Position numbers and translations under genes: made by a program. Shown here in pieces: positions 1-9,341 of a stretch of DNA of 22,144 bases. This DNA comes from JBIOUF01 sp044866695 (GTDB lineage Bacteria; Actinomycetota; Actinomycetes; Propionibacteriales; Nocardioidaceae): the NCBI GenBank assembly GCA_044866695.1, contig JBIOUF010000150.1, positions 1-22,144 of the forward strand, given 5' to 3'. The notes below the pieces were generated by a model. The model did no database searches, was not told where the DNA came from, and worked only from the letters and a program-made list of their open reading frames with translations. Position 1 is the first letter of the stretch, and every line of letters begins with the position of its first letter.

Positions 1-128
1 CAACCACCGCGGGCTCGCAAGCTCGCTCCTCAACCACCGCGGGCTCGCAAGCTCGCTCCTCAACCACCGCGGGCTCGCAAGCTCGCTCCTCAACGACCGC
101 GGGCTCGCAAGCTCGCTCCTCAACCACC
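1..128. repeat. 30-bp tandem repeat array, 4 copies plus a partial
   Basis: Four direct head-to-tail copies of a 30-bp unit (units at 1-30, 31-60, 61-90, 91-120) are followed by the first 8 bases of a fifth. Copies 1-3 are identical; copy 4 differs by one base (c to g at position 95). The array abuts the left window edge, so its true length is unknown. It lies just past the 3' end of glnE, which stops at 155 on the minus strand. There are no variable spacers, so it is not CRISPR. Its role is unknown; GC-rich tandem units of this style are common between genes in actinobacteria. Confidence 0.93.
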
Positions 129-154
129 CCGGCGCGACATCAGGCGACCCGGCT

Positions 155-3145
155 CTACCCCCAGAACACCCGGTCGACCACCTGGTGGGCGCGACGGGTG
201 GCGCGCAGGTAGTCGTTGACCATCTCGTCGCTGTGACCCGGCCGGTAGCCCAGCACGTGCGCGAGCGCGGCCCGGTCGCGCGCGTCGCGCGGGAGCGAGT
301 CCGACGGCTTGCCGCGCACGACGGTGACCGCGTTGCGGATCCGGGTCGCCAGCCGCCAGGCGACGCCGAGCACCTCGGCGTCGACCCGGTCGACCAGACC
401 GGCCTCCACCGCGGCGTCGAGGGCGGGAAGCGTGCGGGTGGTGCGCAGCCCGGGGACCTCGTGCCCGTGTCGCAGCTGCAGCAGCTGGACGGTCCACTCC
501 ACGTCGGCGAGCGCGCCGCGGCCGAGCTTGAGGTGCGTCGCGGGGTCCGCGCCGCGCGGCAGCCGCTCCTTCTCCACGCGGGCCTTGAGCCGGCGGATCT
601 CCGTCACCTGGGCGGCGCTCAGGCCCTGCTCCGGAGAGCGCAGCGGGTCGACCAGGTCGAGGAACGCGCGCCCGACGCCGGGGTCGCCGACCGGGGCCTC
701 GGCACGCAGCAGCGCCTGCGCCTCCCACAGGGAGGACCACTTCGCGTAGTACGCGGCGTAGGAGTGCAGCGACCGGACCAGCGGACCCTGACGGCCCTCG
801 GGACGCAGGTCGGCGTCCACGTCGAGGGCGGGGTCGGTCATCGGCATCGCCAGCATGCGGCGCAGCTCGTTCGCCACGTCGTGCGCGGCCCGCGCCGCCG
901 GGTCGCCGGTCCCGCTTCCGACGGTCTCCTCGAGCGGCTCGTAGACGAACAGCACGTCGGCGTCGCTGCCGAAGCCCATCTCGTGGCCGCCGTACCGGCC
1001 CAGCGCGACGACCGCCATGCGCATCGGCAGCGTCGCGCGTCGCTCCGCCTCGACCGCCGCCTCGGCCAGGGCCAGCGTGGCCTCGAGGGTCGCGGAGGTG
1101 ACGTCGGTCAGGGCCTCGCCGACCGCGACCTCGTCGAGCTCGCCGAGCAGGTCGGCGACGGAGAGCCGGAACAGCTCGCGACGCCGCACCGCCCGGACCA
1201 CGGCGACCCCGTCGCGCGGGTCGGCCTGCCGGGAGCCGGTGGCCAGCATCTCCCTGGCCAGGGCGCCGTGGCTGCGTGGAACCAGGCCGTCCGGGTCGCC
1301 GAGCAGGGCCACCCCGTCGGGCGCCCGCAGCAGCAGGTCGGTGGCGTAGCGGCTGGACGCGAGCACCCGGGCCATCCGCTGCGCGGCCTCGCCCTCGTCG
1401 CGCAGCACCCGCAGGTACCACGGGGTCGCCCCGAGGTTCTCCGAGATCTGCCGGAAGCCGAGCAGTCCGGCGTCGGGGTCCGGACAGTCGGCGAACCAGC
1501 CGAGCATCGCCGGCAGCAGCGTCCGCTGGATCAGCGCGGTCCGGGAGACCCCGGCGGTCAGCGCCTCGAGGTGCCGCAGCGCGGCGTTCGGGTCCAGGTA
1601 GCCCAGCGCGGACAGCCGCTGCCGGGCCGCCTCCGGGGTGAGCCGCAGCTCGTCGCCGGGCAGCTGGGCGACGGCGGCCAGCAGTGGCCGGTAGAAGAGC
1701 TTCTCGTGCAGCCGCCGCACCTCCCGGCCGTGCCGGCGCCACTCGCGTTCGAGCGTGGCGAGCGGGTCCTTGAGGTAGCCCATCGCCCGGCCGAGCCGGC
1801 GCAGCGCCGCCTCGTCGTCGGGCAGCACGTGGGTGCGGCGCAGCTGTCGCAGCTGCATGCGGTGCTCCAGCGTGCGCAGGAACCGGTAGGCGAGGTCGAG
1901 GGTCTCGCCGTCGTCGCGGCCGACGTACCCGCCCTGGGTGAGCCGCGCCAGGGCGCTCAGCGTGGCCCCTGTGCGCAGCTGGGGGTCGGCCCGGCCGTGC
2001 ACCATCTGCAACAGCTGCACGGCGAACTCGACGTCGCGCAGGCCGCCCGATCCGAGCTTGATCTGCCGGTCCGCCTGCGCGGTGGGAATGTGGTCGACGA
2101 CCCGGCGGCGCATCGACTGGACGTCGGTGACGAAGTTCTCCCGCTCGGCGGCGGTCCACACCAGCGGGGTGACGGCCTCCTGGTACGCGCGCCCGAGGGC
2201 CGCGTCGCCGGCGACCGGCCGCGCCTTGAGCAGCGCCTGGAACTCCCAGGTCTTCGCCCAGCGCTCGTAGTAGCCGACGTAGCCGGCCAGCGTGCGCACC
2301 AGCGCGCCGGACCGGCCCTCCGGGCGCAGGTTGGCGTCCACCGGCCAGATGGTCCCCTCGGCGGTGTGGTCGGCGCAGACTCGCATCAGCGCCGCGGCCA
2401 GCAGCGTGCCCCCGCGCACGGCGGCCTGCTCGTCGTGGCCCTCCGCGGGCTCCACGACGAACACGACGTCGACGTCGCTGACGTAGTTCAGCTCGTGGCC
2501 GCCGCACTTGCCCATGGCGACCACGGCGAGCCGGGCCGCCCGCCCGGCCGCGCCGGCGCGGGCCCGCGCGACCGCCAGCGCCGCCTCCAGCGTCGCCCCC
2601 GCCAGGTCGGACAGCTCCGCGGCGACGTCGTCGACGCCGAGGGAGTGGGCGAGGTCGCGGGCCGCCAGCCGCAGCAGCAGCCGGCGGTAGTCGACCCGGA
2701 GCGCGTCGACCGCCACCTGGTCCGGCAGCTGGGAGACCGGCTCCGGGTCGGCCGGGTCGGCGCCCACCGCGCCCAGCAGCGCGGCCCGCAACGCGAACGC
2801 CGCCGGCCGGGTCGAGCCGAGGCTGCTGTGGGTCAGCTCCTGCCAGTGTTCGGGGTGCTTGCGCAGGTGGTCGCCCAGGGCCGCGCTGGCGCCGAGCACG
2901 CTGAGCAGCCGCATCGCGGTGCCCTCGTCGTCGGCGAGGACGCGCAGGAAGCCGGCCCGGTCCTCGACCCGGTCGGCGAGGTCTGCGAGGTATGCCAGCG
3001 CCTGGTCCGGGTCCGCGGTGACGCCGAGCAGGGGCAGCAGCTCCTCGGCGACCGGGCCGACCCGGTCCAGGGTGCGGGTGGCGGTCTCCGGCGACTGGAA
3101 GCCGTGGCGGGCCAGCCGCCCGGAGGACGACAGCCGAGGGGTCAC
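155..3145 (-). CDS. glnE: Bifunctional glutamine synthetase adenylyltransferase/deadenylylase GlnE
   Basis: This protein adds or removes AMP on glutamine synthetase according to nitrogen status, acting in the cytosol with PII signalling. The gene encodes 996 aa, the usual family length. Two nucleotidyltransferase cores are visible: GGHELNYVSDVDVVF near residues 214-228 (deadenylylase half) and GGHEMGFGSDADVLF near 712-727 (adenylylase half), each followed by a helical GlnE/PII-uridylyltransferase-like segment. The reading frame stays open upstream into glnA2, so the start had to be chosen. I chose the GTG at 3145 because it overlaps the glnA2 stop codon by 4 nt (GTGA) and gives family length and a normal N-terminus. 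Co-transcription and translational coupling with glnA2 are likely. The glnE-glnA2 pairing matches M. tuberculosis Rv2221c-Rv2222c. The actual target, a type I glutamine synthetase GlnA1, is not in the window. Confidence 0.96.
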   Translation of the reverse strand: MTPRLSSSGRLARHGFQSPETATRTLDRVGPVAEELLPLLGVTADPDQALAYLADLADRVEDRAGFLRVLADDEGTAMRLLSVLGASAALGDHLRKHPEHWQELTHSSLGSTRPAAFALRAALLGAVGADPADPEPVSQLPDQVAVDALRVDYRRLLLRLAARDLAHSLGVDDVAAELSDLAGATLEAALAVARARAGAAGRAARLAVVAMGKCGGHELNYVSDVDVVFVVEPAEGHDEQAAVRGGTLLAAALMRVCADHTAEGTIWPVDANLRPEGRSGALVRTLAGYVGYYERWAKTWEFQALLKARPVAGDAALGRAYQEAVTPLVWTAAERENFVTDVQSMRRRVVDHIPTAQADRQIKLGSGGLRDVEFAVQLLQMVHGRADPQLRTGATLSALARLTQGGYVGRDDGETLDLAYRFLRTLEHRMQLRQLRRTHVLPDDEAALRRLGRAMGYLKDPLATLEREWRRHGREVRRLHEKLFYRPLLAAVAQLPGDELRLTPEAARQRLSALGYLDPNAALRHLEALTAGVSRTALIQRTLLPAMLGWFADCPDPDAGLLGFRQISENLGATPWYLRVLRDEGEAAQRMARVLASSRYATDLLLRAPDGVALLGDPDGLVPRSHGALAREMLATGSRQADPRDGVAVVRAVRRRELFRLSVADLLGELDEVAVGEALTDVTSATLEATLALAEAAVEAERRATLPMRMAVVALGRYGGHEMGFGSDADVLFVYEPLEETVGSGTGDPAARAAHDVANELRRMLAMPMTDPALDVDADLRPEGRQGPLVRSLHSYAAYYAKWSSLWEAQALLRAEAPVGDPGVGRAFLDLVDPLRSPEQGLSAAQVTEIRRLKARVEKERLPRGADPATHLKLGRGALADVEWTVQLLQLRHGHEVPGLRTTRTLPALDAAVEAGLVDRVDAEVLGVAWRLATRIRNAVTVVRGKPSDSLPRDARDRAALAHVLGYRPGHSDEMVNDYLRATRRAHQVVDRVFWG

Positions 3146-4479
3146 AGCTGCTGCAGCATCAGGTCCCGCTCGTAGGCGTGCACCTGGGCGCGGTAGTCCA
3201 TCCACTCCGCGCGCTTGTTGCGGAGGAAGAAGTCGAAGACGTGCTCCCCCAGCGTCTCGGCGAGCAGCTCGCTGTGCTCGGCGACCTTCAGCGAGTCGGC
3301 CAGGCTGAGCGGCAGCGGGTCGATGCCCAGGGCGGCGCGCTCCCGATGGGTCAGCGACCACACGTCGTCCTCGGCCTCGGCGGGCAGGTCGTAGCCTTCC
3401 TGGATGCCCTTGAGCCCGGCGGCGAGCATGACCGCGAAGGCGAGGTAGGGGTTGCACGCGGAGTCGACCGTGCGCAGCTCGACGCGGGTCGAGTTGCCCT
3501 TCTCCGGCTTGTACATCGGCACGCGGATCATCGCCGACCTGTTGTTGTGGCCCCAGCAGATGTACGACGGCGCCTCTCCCCCGCCCAGGAGCCGCTTGTA
3601 GGAGTTCACCCACTGGTTGGTGACGATGGTGATCTCCGAGGCGTGCCGCAGGACGCCTGCGATGAACTGTCGTCCGGTCTTGGACAGCTGGTACTCCGAG
3701 CCCGCCTCGAAGAACGCGTTGCGGTCGCCCTCGAACAGCGACACGTGGGTGTGCATGCCGGAGCCGGGGTGCTCGGTGAACGGCTTGGGCATGAACGACG
3801 CCCAGATCCCCTGGCTGAGCGCGACCTCGCGGACCACCATCCGGAAGGTCATCACGTTGTCGGCGGTGGTGAGCGCGTCGGCGTACCGCAGGTCGATCTC
3901 CTGCTGGCCCGGACCGCCCTCGTGGTGGCTGAACTCGACCGAGATGCCCATCTGCTCGAGCATCGTGATCGCCTCGCGGCGGAAGTCCGCTCCGGCGCTC
4001 TGCGCGGTGTGGTCGAAGTACCCGCTGCGGTCGACCGGCACCGGCTCGCGCCCAGGCTCCGGCCGGTCGCGGAACAGGTAGAACTCGACCTCGGGGTGGG
4101 TGTAGAAGGTGAACCCCATCTCGCCGGCCAGGCCGAGGGTGCGCTTGAGGACGTACCGCGGGTCGGCGTAGGACGGCGAGCCGTCGGGCATCAAGATGTC
4201 GCAGAACATCCGCGCCGTCGCCGGCCCGTCGCCGCGCCAGGGCAGGATCTGGAACGTGCCCGGGTCGGGCTTGGCCAGCATGTCGGACTCGGTACGCCGC
4301 GCGAACCCCTCGATCGCCGACCCGTCGAAGCCGATCCCCTCCGCGAACGCGCCCTCCAGCTCGGCCGGCGCCACCGCGACGGACTTGAGGTAGCCGAGCA
4401 CGTCGGTGAACCACAGCCGCACGAACCTGACGTCGCGCTCCTCGAGCGCGCGGAGCACGAACTCCTCCTGCTTCCCCAT
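3142..4479 (-). CDS. glnA2: Glutamine synthetase family protein, GlnA2 type
   Basis: A 445-aa type I glutamine synthetase fold protein. Canonical motifs appear in order: FDGSAIEGF near residue 50, ESDM shortly after, the EVEFYLF metal-ligand strand, HHEGGPGQQEID, HPGSGMHTH, NRSAMIRVP and RVELRTVD. Length and position beside glnE match Rv2222c (GlnA2, about 446 aa). The GYDLP segment near Tyr363 aligns with the adenylylation loop of type I enzymes, but its surroundings differ from classical NLYDLP. GlnA2 proteins are described as not the main adenylylated form, and Streptomyces GlnA2 has been reported as a gamma-glutamylpolyamine synthetase. Substrate is therefore open: ammonium or a polyamine. 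The residues in FDGS and ESDM, tied to ammonium handling in classical enzymes, are retained. It is the first gene of a glnA2-glnE operon and appears leaderless. Confidence 0.93.
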   Translation of the reverse strand: MGKQEEFVLRALEERDVRFVRLWFTDVLGYLKSVAVAPAELEGAFAEGIGFDGSAIEGFARRTESDMLAKPDPGTFQILPWRGDGPATARMFCDILMPDGSPSYADPRYVLKRTLGLAGEMGFTFYTHPEVEFYLFRDRPEPGREPVPVDRSGYFDHTAQSAGADFRREAITMLEQMGISVEFSHHEGGPGQQEIDLRYADALTTADNVMTFRMVVREVALSQGIWASFMPKPFTEHPGSGMHTHVSLFEGDRNAFFEAGSEYQLSKTGRQFIAGVLRHASEITIVTNQWVNSYKRLLGGGEAPSYICWGHNNRSAMIRVPMYKPEKGNSTRVELRTVDSACNPYLAFAVMLAAGLKGIQEGYDLPAEAEDDVWSLTHRERAALGIDPLPLSLADSLKVAEHSELLAETLGEHVFDFFLRNKRAEWMDYRAQVHAYERDLMLQQL

Positions 4480-4485
4480 ACGACC

Positions 4486-4491
4486 AGCCTA
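4486..4491 (-). promoter_or_regulatory. Candidate -10 box of a leaderless glnA2 promoter
   Basis: On the minus strand TAGGCT (4491 to 4486) fits the actinobacterial -10 consensus TANNNT and is followed by 6 nt before the ATG at 4479. That places the transcription start at or next to the first base of the start codon. No Shine-Dalgarno sequence is visible in between, and no convincing -35 box was seen. Confidence 0.5.
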
Positions 4492-4555
4492 GGGGCCCGC
4501 CTCGCGCAGACTCCGTCCGCCTACGCATGGAGCCGGTGTCTCGGGTCGCGCGGAC

Positions 4556-4585
4556 CTGACCACAGCATCGGAATCCGCCTACGAT
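4556..4585 (+). promoter_or_regulatory. Candidate sigma-70-type promoter for the exported-protein gene
   Basis: CTGACC (4556-4561, a 4/6 match to TTGACA) lies 18 bp before TACGAT (4580-4585, matching TANNNT). The expected start is about 4592, giving a leader of roughly 100 nt before the ATG at 4691. This promoter faces the accessory pair and lies in the 211-bp intergenic region 4480-4690, divergent from the glnA2 promoter. Nothing else was recognised in that intergenic stretch. Confidence 0.4.
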
Positions 4586-4690
4586 GCAAGGGTATGACCC
4601 TGCGACGCGCTGCCCAAAAGGCCCGAGCCCGCAGATGCCGTAGTGATGCCGAGCCCGATCCACTCTCGCCAGAAGGGTTGCCAAGAGCTC

Positions 4691-5564
4691 ATGACCAGCC
4701 ATCCGCCCCTGAGGGATCGTCATGCATGCTCATTTGGTTCGTTGATGTCGGCATGGCTGTTCACCGCTTTCGGGGCGCTCGGACTGAATGTGCCTTCCGC
4801 CGCGGCGGCGGGGCACTCGACTTCAAGGCAACCCGGTATCGGCGGCGCCGTGGTGTCGGCATCGACGAGGGACAAGCCCAGCACTGGGCGGACCGGGCGC
4901 ACCCCCGCGCACCCCCCACGCTGCGCAATCTGTCGTCGCCGGACACGGCCCCTTCTGGTCGGCGAAGTGGACAGAAGGGCTGCGCCTCGCCGGCGCCACG
5001 TCTCGTGCGACCGCACCCGAACCGGGCTTCAAGACGTTCGAGAGCCCCCCGGCGAGCTCCTCGGAGAACCTACCCGGCACGACCGACGATCCTTCGGGCT
5101 ACGCCTACGTGAAGAAGACTTGGGCCGCGTGCGGACTATTCAGCAGCAAGAACAAGCTGGTGCGCCAGTTCCCGCGCAAGTACGTGTCGGACAACTTCGA
5201 GAGCGATGATGCCGAGCTACGGTGCGGCAACAAGAAGTACGGGTATCGGCACATCAAGGGGTCCCATCAGTTGGACTGGGAGGCCAAGGCGGCCTACATC
5301 GGCGACAACTGGCGCGACCTCGCGGACTTCTCGATCTACGGGGCACTCCGTTACCCCATGAAGGTGGTCTGGGACCTCGACCGGGACACATACTGCTTCT
5401 CACGCAACATCTACCTCCTCGATCAGGATGGCGACATTCTCAACCTCTTCAGGGCGCGCGTCGCCATCGGGGCGACGGGCAACAGGACGCTCACGGCGTT
5501 TCCCGCAGGTAGCCAATGCTCGGCGAGCGGAAACAAGACCGTGATCTACACTCATGCGGAGTGA
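4691..5564 (+). pseudogene. Exported putative nuclease-toxin-like protein, reading frame interrupted by a one-base shift
   Basis: Two reading frames together look like one secreted protein. From ATG 4691 (internal ATG 4745 is an alternative) the first frame encodes a signal peptide: basic RDRH, hydrophobic SAWLFTAFGALGL, then PSAAAA/GHS as a likely cleavage site. From about 4918 protein-like sequence continues in another frame to the stop at 5562-5564. Removing one C from the run at 4912-4917 joins them smoothly. The C-terminal domain has four cysteines (AACG, RCGN, TYCF, SQCS), a YGYRHIKGSH motif and a late LTAFP strand. The His-x3-His and terminal T-A-F-P arrangement resembles BECR-fold toxin RNases, but that is recalled pattern similarity, not a search result. 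If translation began at GTG 5109, the signal peptide would be lost. Base composition is lower in GC than its neighbours, suggesting acquisition. The partner gene follows after 6 nt. Confidence 0.55.
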
Positions 5565-5570
5565 CGCTCT

Positions 5571-5849
5571 ATGCGCGTCGAGATTCGAAACGACTATGCC
5601 GTGGACTACCCCTTGTGGATGGACGGTGAGCACCTCAGCGACAATCCGCAGGAACTGCTCACCCGACTTGGACTGCCGCTCGACCTGCTCGAACGACTGA
5701 GAGAATGGCAGGGTGAATGGGAGACGAACACGACTGCTGGCGCTTGGGGGACTATCGCGCGACGTCACCATCGACAACAGGGGTTCGAGCTCGCTCAAAA
5801 GGCGAATGACCGCGCACGCAGCGATGTGAGCTTCGAGTTCGTGCCATAG
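5571..5849 (+). CDS. Small hypothetical protein, possible immunity partner of the upstream exported protein
   Basis: Encodes 92 aa with no signal peptide or membrane segment, so probably cytosolic. ATG 5571 has a good ribosome binding site, GGAG at 5558-5561 with 9-nt spacing, and starts 6 nt after the upstream stop, so the two genes are co-transcribed. Visible features are an N-terminal strand (MRVEIRNDY), the segment DYPLWMDGEHLSDNP, and an amphipathic helix LDLLERLREWQGEWE. Short proteins with a PLW...DG...L....LL.RL..W pattern recur as uncharacterised actinobacterial proteins. Being a small soluble protein encoded directly after a secreted cysteine-containing protein is the usual immunity-gene position. 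The function is inference only; the frame itself is well supported by its RBS and spacing. Confidence 0.7.
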   Translation: MRVEIRNDYAVDYPLWMDGEHLSDNPQELLTRLGLPLDLLERLREWQGEWETNTTAGAWGTIARRHHRQQGFELAQKANDRARSDVSFEFVP

Positions 5850-6007
5850 CAGCCCACAGCCACTCCCTCGGCCACCGCCCCGGGCGTCCTGACGTCGGAG
5901 ACGTCACGCTCCCCGCGTAAAGCCGCGGCGCGCTGCCTCGTGAACTCCTCGACCACGCGCCAGCGGCCGTGCTCGGCCTTGGCAGCGAGGAACTGGTCGA
6001 CCGCCAC
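5795..6007 (-). other. Possible remnant of a small gene between nadE and the accessory pair
   Basis: Reading the minus strand from GTG 6007 gives a 70-aa open frame whose first 50 residues look protein-like: an amphipathic stretch QFLAAKAEHGRWRVVEEF followed by RQRAAALRGERDVSD. This style of short helical sequence (GRW..V...) is reminiscent of the C-termini of small proteins on actinobacterial integrative elements. No RBS was seen, a neighbouring frame begins at ATG 6043 but stops after 46 codons, and the 3' part overlaps the 92-aa gene on the other strand. It could be a decayed gene tail or chance. The rest of 5850-6054 shows nothing else. Confidence 0.18.
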
Positions 6008-6054
6008 GCGCTCGAAGCCAATGGTCGTCTGGTGGTTCGGTCATCGTCGGTGCC

Positions 6055-8094
<2,040 letters not shown>

Positions 8095-8120
8095 CGGGGC
8101 ATCCTGCCACGGAGCCTCGG

Positions 8121-8145
8121 CTGGTAGCCCGCGACGGGCTACTAG
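8121..8145. promoter_or_regulatory. Dyad in the nadE-panB intergenic region, candidate operator
   Basis: Two 10-base arms (8121-8130 and 8136-8145) are complementary at 9 of 10 positions around a 5-nt centre; the inner 7 bp (gtagccc / gggctac) are perfect. The right arm runs into the panB -10 box at 8143-8148, so a protein bound here would block panB transcription and could also affect divergent nadE. The regulator is unknown. An RNA hairpin role is less likely if panB is leaderless. Confidence 0.5.
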
Positions 8146-8148
8146 GTT
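8143..8148 (+). promoter_or_regulatory. Candidate -10 box of a leaderless panB promoter
   Basis: TAGGTT matches TANNNT and is followed by exactly 7 nt (8149-8155) before ATG 8156, so transcription probably begins at the start codon. No Shine-Dalgarno sequence is present. Confidence 0.55.
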
Positions 8149-8155
8149 TGTCCCC

Positions 8156-9031
8156 ATGACCCAGCCCGACCGGCCACCCGAGCAGCCCGCGCCGTACGGC
8201 GGCGCCCCGGCCACCCAGGCGCCCGCCGCCGAGGCGCGGAAGCGGGTCCGGATCCCGCACCTGCGGGAGATGAAGCAGCGCGGGGAGCGGTGGCCGATGC
8301 TGACCGCGTACGACATGTACGCCGCCGCGACCTTCGACGAGGCCGGGGTCCCCGTGCTCCTGGTCGGGGACAGCGCCTCGAACAACGTCTACGGCAACGA
8401 GACCTCGCTGCCGGTCACGGTCGACGAGCTCATCCCGCTGGTGCGGGCGGTGACCCGGTCGGTGCGCTACGCGCTGGTGGTCGCGGACCTGCCGTTCGGC
8501 AGCTACCAGGCGTCGCCGGAGCAGGCGTACCACACGTCGGTGCGGTTCATGAAGGAGGCCGGCGCGCACTGCGTCAAGCTCGAGGGCGGCGAGGAGATGG
8601 TGCCGCAGGTCGAGCTGCTCACCCGCGGCGGCATCCCGGTGATGGCCCACATCGGCTTCACCCCCCAGTCCGAGCACAACCTGGGCGGCTACCGGGTGCA
8701 GGGGCGTGGCGACGCGGCCGCCCGGCTGGTGTCGGCGGCCAAGGCAATGGAGGCCGCCGGCGCGTTCGCGGTGGTGATGGAGATGGTGCCCGGCGACCTC
8801 GCGGCCGAGATCACCCGGACCCTCGCGATCCCCACCATCGGCATCGGGGCCGGTCCGGCCTGCGACGCCCAGGTGCTGGTGTGGCAGGACATGGCCGGCC
8901 TGCGCACGGGCCGGCTGCCCCGCTTCGTCAAGCAGTACGCCGACGTGCACGGGGTGCTGCTCCAGGCCGCCCGGAACTTCGCCGCCGACGTCGCCGACGG
9001 CACCTTCCCCGGCCCCGAGCACACCTTCTGA
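8156..9031 (+). CDS. panB: 3-methyl-2-oxobutanoate hydroxymethyltransferase
   Basis: Transfers a hydroxymethyl group from 5,10-methylenetetrahydrofolate to alpha-ketoisovalerate to make ketopantoate, the first committed step towards pantothenate and CoA. Encodes 291 aa. After a Pro/Ala-rich N-terminal tail of about 30 residues (also typical of actinobacterial PanB), conserved barrel motifs follow: MLTAYDMYAA, VGDSASNNVYG, VVADLPFGSYQ, VKLEGGEE, HIGFTPQSEHNLGGY, VMEMVP with the catalytic Glu, and IGIGAGPACDAQVLVWQD. The frame is open upstream, but ATG 8156 is favoured because a TANNNT box sits 7 nt before it and the upstream stretch overlaps the nadE start. It faces the small membrane-protein gene convergently, with 36 bp between them. 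Confidence 0.95.
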   Translation: MTQPDRPPEQPAPYGGAPATQAPAAEARKRVRIPHLREMKQRGERWPMLTAYDMYAAATFDEAGVPVLLVGDSASNNVYGNETSLPVTVDELIPLVRAVTRSVRYALVVADLPFGSYQASPEQAYHTSVRFMKEAGAHCVKLEGGEEMVPQVELLTRGGIPVMAHIGFTPQSEHNLGGYRVQGRGDAAARLVSAAKAMEAAGAFAVVMEMVPGDLAAEITRTLAIPTIGIGAGPACDAQVLVWQDMAGLRTGRLPRFVKQYADVHGVLLQAARNFAADVADGTFPGPEHTF

Positions 9032-9067
9032 CCCGAGCACGCCGACCCCGGTCCCAGCTGGCGCCGG

Positions 9068-9331
9068 CTACCCGGTCCAGCCGAGCTGCTGCTCGCCCGT
9101 CGTGAGCGCGAGCCACCACACGGCGACGCCCACGAACGGCAGGGCCAGCACCCACCACGGCCGCGTGCGGAACCACCGCACGGCGAGCGCCAGCAGCCCG
9201 AACCAGAACGCCAGGAGCAACGCGATCGCCCACAGCGGCGCGACCAGCCCGCTGGACAGGTAGAGGAAGGAGCTGGCGAGCAGGCCCAGCATCCCGGCCA
9301 CGGAGGGCAGCAGCCGCCACCAGTCACGCAT
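9068..9331 (-). CDS. Small integral membrane protein of unknown function
   Basis: Encodes 87 aa. Three hydrophobic segments are visible, roughly residues 7-27 (LLPSVAGMLGLLASSFLYLSS), 29-50 (VAPLWAIALLLAFWFGLLALAV) and 59-77 (WVLALPFVGVAVWWLAL), separated by a short basic loop (RWFRTRP). That implies an inner-membrane protein with three helices. ATG 9331 lies 10 nt after the stop codon of the upstream 62-aa gene, so the two form an operon. Small membrane proteins beside panB or map are common in actinobacteria, but I cannot assign a function. Confidence 0.72.
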   Translation of the reverse strand: MRDWWRLLPSVAGMLGLLASSFLYLSSGLVAPLWAIALLLAFWFGLLALAVRWFRTRPWWVLALPFVGVAVWWLALTTGEQQLGWTG

Positions 9332-9341
9332 CGCGGGACTC

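Noticed and set aside
1..128. CRISPR array
   Set aside because: Direct 30-bp units with no spacers.
185..3175. A 996-aa plus-strand open frame opposite glnE
   Set aside because: It mirrors glnE almost codon for codon, is Arg/Gly/Val/Gln-rich and low-complexity, and has no domain. GC-rich third positions leave the antisense frame open.
3146..4723. N-terminal extension of the glnE frame through glnA2
   Set aside because: The extension is an off-frame reading of glnA2. The GTG at 3145 with a 4-nt overlap restores normal GlnE length.
4594..5112. Plus-strand frame starting at ATG 4594, close after the TACGAT box
   Set aside because: The translation is Arg-rich with no signal peptide or domain; the frame with the signal peptide (ATG 4691) is better supported.
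8095..8155. Riboswitch upstream of nadE or panB
   Set aside because: The region is only 61 bp and panB appears leaderless; the dyad fits a DNA operator better.
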